Origin: Geobacteraceae bacterium
GTDB taxonomy: Bacteria; Desulfobacterota; Desulfuromonadia; Desulfuromonadales; Desulfuromonadaceae
Assembly (NCBI GenBank): GCA_020201305.1
Contig: JAIVHC010000060.1
Location: 1 to 5,213 of the forward strand
DNA: 5,213 nt
Reading direction: 5' to 3'
Part shown: positions 1 to 5,213 of the stretch, piece after piece
How the letters are laid out: each line of letters opens with the position of its first letter
Position numbering within the stretch: position 1 is the first letter of the stretch
Notes under the pieces: generated by a model
The model's input: the letters and a program-made list of their open reading frames with translations, nothing else
Databases searched by the model: none
What the model was told of the DNA's origin: nothing
Translations under genes and position numbers: made by a program

Positions 1-589
1 TACTTACCCCGGTGAGGAATGCGAACTTGATGTACTGATCGCTATCCTTAATGGTTGTGTAGAGATCCCTGAGTACCTCGCGCCCCTGTTTGGCCACTTC
101 CGGCTGATCCAGGTTGTCCACGATGAGCTTGTCGTATTCATCCACGAGGATAACCACCTTCTGGCCGTACTTCTCATACGCAGTTTCAATAAGCTCCTTC
201 AGGCATGCTCCTCCGTGCTCAGGGTGCTCACACTTGAGCCCAAGGTGCTTCTGGTTGGATTTCATTATCCCGCCCACCATGCGATACATGGACTCCAGAT
301 CACGTGCGACTCCGCCGAAGCTGATCTTGATTACCGGATAGGTGGTATCCCAGTCCCACTTATCGTAGATGTGCAGCCCTTTGAAGAGTTCCTTCTGGCC
401 TTCAAACAGAGACTGCAGGGTGGAAACAAGCATGCTCTTGCCAAAGCGCCGGGGCCGGGAGAGGAAATAGTACTCGCCGGTATCGATCAGGTGCTTTATC
501 TGCTCTGTCTTGTCGATGTACACATAATCATCGCTGCGAATCTTTTCAAAGGTCTGAATCCCGATGGGGAGTTTTTGTAACTGAGCCAT
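1..589 (-). CDS. AAA-ATPase-like protein (PF09820 type), N-terminal part, truncated by window edge
   Basis: Seen: an open frame begins with ATG at 589 and runs 196 codons to the left edge without a stop, so the 3' end lies outside the window. The start MAQLQKLPIGIQTFEKIR and the segment YVYIDKT (residues 22-28) are typical of the AAA-ATPase_like family. A Walker A-type loop, SRPRRFGKSM, lies at residues 44-53. Walker B follows as VVILVDEYDKL at 145-155, and a sensor-like FAFLTGVS at 189-196 is the last visible part. Known of the family: members are about 500-600 residues, usually end in a PD-(D/E)XK nuclease-like domain (PF08011 type), occur in many paralogues per genome, and have no settled function. 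Inferred: a cytoplasmic P-loop ATPase, with the nuclease-like half beyond the edge. The start is supported by GGAGGT nine bases upstream. It is convincing as a family member; its biological role is unknown. Confidence 0.93.
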   Translation of the reverse strand, partial: MAQLQKLPIGIQTFEKIRSDDYVYIDKTEQIKHLIDTGEYYFLSRPRRFGKSMLVSTLQSLFEGQKELFKGLHIYDKWDWDTTYPVIKISFGGVARDLESMYRMVGGIMKSNQKHLGLKCEHPEHGGACLKELIETAYEKYGQKVVILVDEYDKLIVDNLDQPEVAKQGREVLRDLYTTIKDSDQYIKFAFLTGVS

Positions 590-598
590 GGTTTTTCT

Positions 599-604
599 AC
601 CTCC
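599..604 (-). promoter_or_regulatory. Ribosome binding site of the AAA-ATPase-like gene
   Basis: The minus strand reads GGAGGT, followed by nine bases and the ATG at 589. This is a near-perfect Shine-Dalgarno sequence and fixes the start of the AAA-ATPase-like gene. It is much stronger than the sites in front of the adaptor and permease genes in this window. Confidence 0.8.
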
Positions 605-647
605 GGTGGGTGGTGCAAATGCAAAAGCGATTTCACGCTGTACAGCT

Positions 648-676
648 ATACTAACCCTAAGCCGGATACTCTGCAA
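648..676 (-). promoter_or_regulatory. Candidate sigma70-type promoter for the AAA-ATPase-like gene
   Basis: On the minus strand, TTGCAG (676-671) and TAGTAT (653-648) are separated by exactly 17 bases, in the 154-nt gap between the permease stop and the AAA-ATPase start. The -10 box matches TATAAT at four of six positions and the -35 box matches TTGACA at three of six. It would start transcription roughly 50 nt before the ATG. The spacing and position are right but the -35 match is weak, so this is a prediction only. Confidence 0.4.
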
Positions 677-743
677 CGCCTGCATGGGGAATGGGGAACC
701 GTGGCTGGACTGCATGTGTTTCGCATGCGGGGAGGGGAGGATG

Positions 744-3700
744 TCAGCTTTTTTCCCTTCCCCAGCGTTTCCGATACACATGAAAATACAACACCGGGAT
801 CAGCACCAGCGTGATGGGGGTAGAGATCAGAACCCCGCTCGCGAGGCTTAGTCCCAGGGGTTCGAGGGAGGGTTCGAAGATCAGGACGCCGCTGCCGAAC
901 ATTACTGTGGCGGCAGTCAGGAGGATAGGGCGGGTGCGCTCTATCCCGGCCTGGAGTACTGCTTCACCGATCTCCATTCCTTCTTTTTCTCGCTGTATGA
1001 TGAAGTCAACGAGAAGGATAGCGTTGCGGGTGACGATGCCGGCAAGGGCGATTACCCCAAGAATTCCGGTGCCGGCGATATTTACGCCCATAATCCAGTG
1101 TGCCGGCAGCACTCCGATAAATATCAGGGGGATCGGGAGCATTATTAATGCCGGCAGGGTGTATGAACTGAACCAGCCCGCGATGAGGATGTATATCAGC
1201 ATCATCGCAACTGCACTTGCAACCCCCAGATCGCGGTATACATCGCGTGTCATCTCCCATTCACCCGACCAGTATATAATGGTTCCATCTATTTCCCTCT
1301 TCTTGGGTATCTCTAGCCAGTAGAAAGGGATTTCGCGCTCCCCAGCTTCGATGGTATTACCCTGTGCCAGGCTTTCGAGTTGGACACTTAAAGGAAGGGC
1401 TGTGCCACGGTCAAGATCAGCGGCGACCGTGAGTACTGGACGCAGGTCACGGCGCTCTAGAGAAGGGAGTCCGGCTGAACTCTTTAACTCTACCAGATCA
1501 GAGAGAGGCACCGCCGTACCAGTTTTACTTGCGACATATAGAGCGGTCAAACTGGATTTGTTCTGGCGGTGCTCTTTATCCAGACGTAAGACCACGGGGA
1601 TCGTACTGCGTGCATCTGAGTCGGGCCAGGATCCTATCTGCTCTCCATTAATGGCAAGGTCCAGGGTGCGGATCAGGGTGTCAGGTCTCACTCCGTGCAT
1701 TGCAGCTTGTTGCGGATTGAGGCGCAGGCTCAGCTCCGGTAATGGGGTGCGAGGTATCTGCTCTGTGTCCACTACCCCGGGTTTATGTTTGAGCCATTCT
1801 TGTAGATGCGCCGCTGTTTCCTGGCGTGCGTCTGCATCTGCGCCATATATCTCTGCAGTTATATCCCGGTTGCTGGTGGGCCCGGAAGGTATCTTGCCGA
1901 TGTACCCTTTTGCGCTGTAAGGTTCAAGCCAGGCGCTCAAGTGGTTACTTATCTCCTGACCTACTTCATAGCTGAGGCGTTGTCGTTTATCCTCGGGCAT
2001 CATCTGCACCTGGATGGTCGCTCGGTGGGGGCCGGTATCTGCCACCGGTACAGGTGTTTCTGTGGGCGGGAATATCACCGGAGGGTTACTGCCCACATAG
2101 GTAGTGAGGGATTTAATCTCCGGATATGGCTCCAGTTTGCGTTGCAGGGTGCTTATTGCTTCCAGGGTAGCCTGGAGGGGTTTCCCCGCGGGAAGTTCGA
2201 TGTTTATGGCAAAGGTTTCACGATCAAGCATAGGGGTGAGGCCGATTTCTATCATCCGTTTTGCGGGCAGGAGAAAGCTTGCCCCCAGGAGTACAAGCAG
2301 AATCAGATACATGAGCCAGCGAAGAATGCTGTTGTGCCACAGGAGTGGACGCATGAGAGTGCAGTACAAGGTGGTGCATAAGCTGGCTGTACGTTCGGTT
2401 TTTGAGTCAGTGTCCTGGGCAGTGTGATTCTGATTCTGCTGAGCGTTCGCTTCATTATTGCGCCCCGCTGCCGGACTATTGAGGAGACGGAAGCCGAAAT
2501 AGGGTGTAATAAGGAGGGCTACTAAAAGAGAAAACAGGACCGCAGCTGAGGCTCCAATCGGGATGGAGCGCACATACTGACCCATCTCGCCGGTTATATA
2601 TGCGGTAGGTAGGAGGGTTACGACCACAAGTATATCTGCAAGTATAGTTGGGTTACCTACCTCGTTAATGGCATTGATGGTTATGTCACGGCTTTTTTTG
2701 CCCTCAGCACGAAAGCGGCGCGCGATATTTTCCAACATCACCACCGCATCGTCCGATAGAATCCCGATCGCCAGGATCATGGCTGCGATGGAGATGGGGT
2801 TAATACTGAAATCTATCTGATGATACAACCACGGAACCACCGCAAGCGATGCAGGCAGCATCATGGAAATGATCAGCCCTGCGCGCCATCCGAGACCCAA
2901 CCAGATTATTCCTACAACCACAAGAGTACCGGTGAGGAGTTGATTGAGAACCCGGTATACTCGCGCGGTGGCATCAGCCCCTGCATCATATGTGGTTGAA
3001 AACTCCACATCTGCTGGAAGCAGGGATTCAGCGTGTTGCTTTATGTGCTTTTCCAGTGAAAGTGTAACCGCACTGACGTTTTCCCCTCCAATCGTGGTTG
3101 CTGCCAGGGTTACAGCAGGCCACGCTTCATCCTGCCCACGCTGCCAGTACAGGGAGGCTTGATTGTTTTTGACACTCCCGTCGCGGATAGTGGCAACATC
3201 TTCAAGGTATATGGGTCCACTGTCTCCTTCGCCCACGGGTATGCGTGACAGGGTTTCGACATTCCCTATATGAGAGCCGGCACGGACGAGGGTTACCGGA
3301 TCGGCTTCGAGCCGGCCCACCGGGAACTGGCGTGTAGCTATGCCGATTACGTCGGCAACCTCACTTAAGGTGAGGTTGTAGGCTGCCAGAGCCTGAGGAT
3401 CAGGGAGGATCTCAATTGCGCGTTTGTTGCCTCCATGTACGCTGATGCTACGGACCCCTTCGATCTGTTCGAGTTCTGTCGCCATTTCAGTAGCAAGCAG
3501 TTCCAGTTCAGTCGCAGAGCGGGTCTTGCTCCTCAAACTTGCAGTAAACATCGTCAGGTGATCATCACCGTAGGTTTCAATCCGGGCGGGTCCTGCCCCT
3601 TGGGGAAGCATAGGTGCGTGGGTGGCGAATAATTCCTCCAGACGTGCGAAGGCTACAGCTTTGTCGGTGCCTGCAGAAAATTCTATCTGAAGAAGGGAGG

Positions 3701-3824
3701 CATCATGCGTACTGCTGCTGCGCACCTCGGTGACACTTTCTACCCGGCGTACCCAGGTTGCACTGCGGCGCGCGAGCTGATTGTCAATCTGTTCTGTCCC
3801 GGCTCCCGGCCACGGGATAACCAC
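744..3824 (-). CDS. RND efflux permease lacking the first transmembrane helix
   Basis: Inner-membrane proton-driven pump of the AcrB-like RND superfamily, 1026 residues from a GTG start. Seen: a first porter region at about 1-290; helices at about 293-312, 315-333, 341-362, 391-411 and 422-446; an Asn/Gln-rich linker at 447-497; a helix at 501-521; a second porter region to about 865; and five more helices to about 1014. The helix-4 acidic pair is present in GILSDDAVV (Asp358, Asp359), as expected for the proton relay. Helix 10 carries VTRNAILLVDF, with Arg933 where AcrB has its relay lysine; from memory, some other RND permeases also have arginine here. GEWEMTRDVYRD (854-865) before helix 8 recalls a subfamily I know from environmental bacteria. 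Oddity: homologues have about 40-55 more N-terminal residues including helix 1. Here the frame opens at VIPWPGAG directly after an in-frame TGA (3827-3825). The family call is secure; function is doubtful and the substrate unknown. Confidence 0.93.
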   Translation of the reverse strand: MVIPWPGAGTEQIDNQLARRSATWVRRVESVTEVRSSSTHDASLLQIEFSAGTDKAVAFARLEELFATHAPMLPQGAGPARIETYGDDHLTMFTASLRSKTRSATELELLATEMATELEQIEGVRSISVHGGNKRAIEILPDPQALAAYNLTLSEVADVIGIATRQFPVGRLEADPVTLVRAGSHIGNVETLSRIPVGEGDSGPIYLEDVATIRDGSVKNNQASLYWQRGQDEAWPAVTLAATTIGGENVSAVTLSLEKHIKQHAESLLPADVEFSTTYDAGADATARVYRVLNQLLTGTLVVVGIIWLGLGWRAGLIISMMLPASLAVVPWLYHQIDFSINPISIAAMILAIGILSDDAVVMLENIARRFRAEGKKSRDITINAINEVGNPTILADILVVVTLLPTAYITGEMGQYVRSIPIGASAAVLFSLLVALLITPYFGFRLLNSPAAGRNNEANAQQNQNHTAQDTDSKTERTASLCTTLYCTLMRPLLWHNSILRWLMYLILLVLLGASFLLPAKRMIEIGLTPMLDRETFAINIELPAGKPLQATLEAISTLQRKLEPYPEIKSLTTYVGSNPPVIFPPTETPVPVADTGPHRATIQVQMMPEDKRQRLSYEVGQEISNHLSAWLEPYSAKGYIGKIPSGPTSNRDITAEIYGADADARQETAAHLQEWLKHKPGVVDTEQIPRTPLPELSLRLNPQQAAMHGVRPDTLIRTLDLAINGEQIGSWPDSDARSTIPVVLRLDKEHRQNKSSLTALYVASKTGTAVPLSDLVELKSSAGLPSLERRDLRPVLTVAADLDRGTALPLSVQLESLAQGNTIEAGEREIPFYWLEIPKKREIDGTIIYWSGEWEMTRDVYRDLGVASAVAMMLIYILIAGWFSSYTLPALIMLPIPLIFIGVLPAHWIMGVNIAGTGILGVIALAGIVTRNAILLVDFIIQREKEGMEIGEAVLQAGIERTRPILLTAATVMFGSGVLIFEPSLEPLGLSLASGVLISTPITLVLIPVLYFHVYRKRWGREKS

Positions 3825-4972
3825 TCAGATACCTCTGCAGGCTGAGTCTGAGTGTTGGAGGAAGCAGTGATGATCCAGCGCTTGTGTACTTTGTAGTGAG
3901 TCGATTCTTCCTGGTCTGCCTCTACGATCATCACACTGGTGAGCTGCCCCTGGCGTATTAACGCAGAACGGGGGATAGCCGTAGTTGGAGAACTCGAGGT
4001 GGTGTTGCCAGAGGACTTCAGGGTTTGCGGAGATTCAAGGGTAACCTCTACCACCTCACCAGGGCGGATATCATCATCTGCATCAACTTGAAGACGAAGA
4101 ATCAGCCCCACTCCTCTCTTCTCCATAGAGGGGATAATATCCTGATATTTAGCAATGCGGCTCTGGGACATGGATTGAGTCTTGATCAGAAAGCGGGGAG
4201 TGCCCTGTCTGAGGGTATTGGCTGCCTGTGCCGATATTGGTGCATCAATGCGGAAGGAGGATCGATCTTCAAGCACTACCAGGGTAGTGCCGGGGCCCAC
4301 AAACGACCCCTGATCTATCGGCACTTCACTCACAACTCCAGCGAAGGGAGCGCTGACTCGTGCGTATTCGAGGTTGGTCTGTTGCAGGCGTACCTGAGTA
4401 TGTGCCTGCTCGAGTGCGGCTTTTCTGCTGTCGCGTTCTACCCGTGCGAGTTCGAGGCGGTTGCGTGCAATCAGGTCTTCGGCATACAGGCGCTCCAGAC
4501 GTTGTACATCTAGCTGCGCTTTGGCATGCGCATTTTGTGCTGCCTTCTGTTGGGCCTGCGCTGCATCCAGAGCAGCAACAATATCGCGTGCATCCACCTG
4601 TGCGAGCAATTCCCCGGCTTCGACCTTTTCTCCCGCTTCAACATGCAGATGGGTCAGGGTTCCACTCATACGGGTACTCAGCAGGGCGCGCTTGTTGGGG
4701 CGCACTATTCCGCTAAAGCGCTGCTTTATATCTGGGCGCCATAACTTAACTTCCGCAACTTCAACTTCGGGTATCTCCTTCCCGGTGGTGTCAGAAGTAG
4801 TAGCGGGAGGAGAATCTGTTGATTCGCCCTTTTGGCAAGCGCACATCCCAAGACTGAAAAGGATGAGTGCAAAAGTGCACAATGCTATGCGTACCTTTTT
4901 ACCCCTGTCTTCTGCTGAACTTATGTGGTGAATTATGCTGTCTGATTGATGTCTATAGAGAGGGATACGCAT
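3740..4972 (-). CDS. Periplasmic adaptor (membrane fusion protein) of an RND efflux pump, predicted lipoprotein
   Basis: Links the inner-membrane permease to the outer-membrane channel. Seen in 410 residues: a polar N-terminal stretch (1-26), a hydrophobic signal segment (27-43) and the lipobox-like MCAC, with Cys46 as the likely lipidated residue (Cys44 alternative). Lipoyl half-motifs lie at about 100-128 (MSGTLTHLHVEAGEKVEAGELL) and 203-236 (APFAGVVSEVPIDQGSFV), flanking an Ala/Gln/Arg-rich alpha-hairpin at 129-200. A beta-barrel follows (237-314), then a Ser/Thr-rich linker (316-332) and the start of the membrane-proximal domain (IPRSALIRQGQLTSVMIV). The ATG at 4972 is the first start after an in-frame TAG three codons upstream. 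It gives a long n-region and has only a weak GGAT-type ribosome site. Residues 383-410 overlap the permease frame; they may be a true C-terminus or out-of-frame read-through after a deletion. The family call is firm; the two ends are less certain. Confidence 0.92.
   Translation of the reverse strand: MRIPLYRHQSDSIIHHISSAEDRGKKVRIALCTFALILFSLGMCACQKGESTDSPPATTSDTTGKEIPEVEVAEVKLWRPDIKQRFSGIVRPNKRALLSTRMSGTLTHLHVEAGEKVEAGELLAQVDARDIVAALDAAQAQQKAAQNAHAKAQLDVQRLERLYAEDLIARNRLELARVERDSRKAALEQAHTQVRLQQTNLEYARVSAPFAGVVSEVPIDQGSFVGPGTTLVVLEDRSSFRIDAPISAQAANTLRQGTPRFLIKTQSMSQSRIAKYQDIIPSMEKRGVGLILRLQVDADDDIRPGEVVEVTLESPQTLKSSGNTTSSSPTTAIPRSALIRQGQLTSVMIVEADQEESTHYKVHKRWIITASSNTQTQPAEVSEWLSRGREPGQNRLTISSRAAVQPGYAG
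3831..3836 (-). promoter_or_regulatory. Weak ribosome binding site before the permease GTG
   Basis: The minus strand reads AGAGGT, then six bases including the in-frame TGA, then the GTG at 3824. It lies inside the adaptor coding region. It could allow translation of the permease frame by re-initiation or coupling from the adaptor. It may also be chance if the junction is a deletion scar. Confidence 0.3.
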
Positions 4973-4984
4973 ATATGTCTATCC
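4963..4984. promoter_or_regulatory. Imperfect 22-bp palindrome covering the adaptor start codon
   Basis: The arms GGATA (4963-4967) and TATCC (4980-4984) flank a perfect 8-bp palindrome, CATATATG (4970-4977), on the same centre, leaving two mismatched pairs on each half-site junction. The adaptor ATG (4972-4970) is inside the central palindrome, and the GGAT that would be its ribosome site is one arm. Two roles are possible: an operator for a dimeric repressor, or a weak RNA hairpin that masks the start. AT-rich palindromes also arise by chance, so this is a prediction. Confidence 0.3.
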
Positions 4985-5054
4985 ATGAGTTGTGTGTATA
5001 TAGTGGTTGCGCATGTTATCCACCCGCGCCCCCTGCCGCACTTAAGTTGCACGA

Positions 5055-5213
5055 TCACCTTAGCTGAGGCGGAAGGCCCTGCAAAGGGTTGTAACCATGG
5101 TGCAGATAATAGCTCATCCCCGCCAGGAGAGTTTGATACTGATACCTGCTCGTACTGACCTGGTGTTGAAATAGCTCCGCACGGGTGAGAAGTACTTCGG
5201 TAAGATTTCCCAA
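5055..5213 (-). CDS. TolC-like outer-membrane efflux protein, C-terminal end, truncated by window edge
   Basis: Seen: a minus-strand frame is open from the right edge and ends with TGA at 5057-5055, showing 52 residues. It begins LGNLTEVLLTRAELFQHQ and continues with Tyr/Gln-rich sequence to LLAGMSYYLHHG before a short polar tail (YNPLQGLPPQLR). The pattern, a small-residue loop, then L-x-x-V-L-x-x-R-x-E-L, then a helix with Y-x-Y, matches the last periplasmic helix of TolC/OEP-family channels, where the usual form is like 'LLDVLDAQRELL'. Inferred: this is the outer-membrane channel of the same pump, since it lies 82 nt upstream of the adaptor on the same strand. The order channel-adaptor-permease is known for many RND operons. 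The visible part is short, so the call rests on pattern plus context. Confidence 0.65.
   Translation of the reverse strand: MGNLTEVLLTRAELFQHQVSTSRYQYQTLLAGMSYYLHHGYNPLQGLPPQLR

Noticed and set aside
215..580. Plus-strand frame of 121 codons
   Set aside because: It is antisense to the AAA-ATPase-like gene, whose Walker motifs and ribosome site are decisive for the minus strand.
712..728. Inverted repeat GCATG/CATGC just downstream of the permease stop, considered as a terminator
   Set aside because: The stem is only 5 bp with a 7-base loop, and no T-run follows on the minus strand. I see no convincing intrinsic terminator in 590-743.
811..1323. Long plus-strand open frame of 170 codons opposite the permease
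   Set aside because: It is antisense to a clear RND coding region, has Arg/Ser/Ile-rich sequence without domain pattern, and no ribosome site was evident. The same applies to 1351-1920, 1806-2381 and 2104-2427.
4025..4931. Plus-strand open frames opposite the adaptor (4025-4513, 4360-4716, 4461-4931)
   Set aside because: They mirror adaptor codons, have no family resemblance, and overlap each other in different frames.
4979..5014. Eleven-codon frame starting at ATG 5014 on the minus strand, considered as a leader peptide
   Set aside because: It shows no regulatory codon run, no attenuator hairpin with T-run follows, and its composition is unremarkable. It is mentioned only as part of the start-region finding.
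5040..5047. 8-bp palindrome ACTTAAGT after the TolC-like stop
   Set aside because: It is too short and lacks a T-run, so it is not supported as a terminator or operator.

Overview
The window carries four genes, all on the minus strand, from a Gram-negative bacterium. An outer-membrane factor, a lipoprotein adaptor and an RND permease only make sense together in a cell with two membranes. The base composition is near half GC by eye. I cannot place the organism more precisely. The AAA-ATPase family at the left edge is spread widely, including Gammaproteobacteria, Bacteroidetes and Spirochaetes, so it does not decide the phylum.

Layout in the direction of transcription (right to left): (1) 5213-5055, the last 52 residues of a TolC-like outer-membrane efflux protein, cut by the window edge. 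(2) 5054-4973, an 82-nt spacer whose far end carries an imperfect 22-bp palindrome covering the next start codon. (3) 4972-3740, a periplasmic adaptor (membrane fusion protein) with a lipoprotein signal. (4) 3824-744, an RND efflux permease that overlaps the adaptor by 85 nt. (5) 743-590, a 154-nt spacer with a plausible sigma70-type promoter. (6) 589 to the left edge, the N-terminal 196 residues of an AAA-ATPase-like protein (PF09820 type), cut by the window edge.

Genes 1, 3 and 4 together would make a complete tripartite efflux pump: permease in the inner membrane, lipid-anchored adaptor in the periplasm, channel in the outer membrane. They probably form one operon. The AAA-ATPase gene has its own promoter candidate and a strong ribosome binding site, and is probably a separate unit.

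The main anomaly is the adaptor/permease junction. The permease reading frame starts at the conserved 'VIPWPGA' segment just after where the first transmembrane helix normally ends, with an in-frame TGA immediately upstream. No reading frame upstream encodes the missing helix. The adaptor runs 28 residues into the permease frame. This looks like a deletion across the gene boundary (biological or an assembly artefact), or else an unusual permease with 11 helices and an overprinted start. I found no CRISPR array, RNA gene, insertion sequence or clearly new system.
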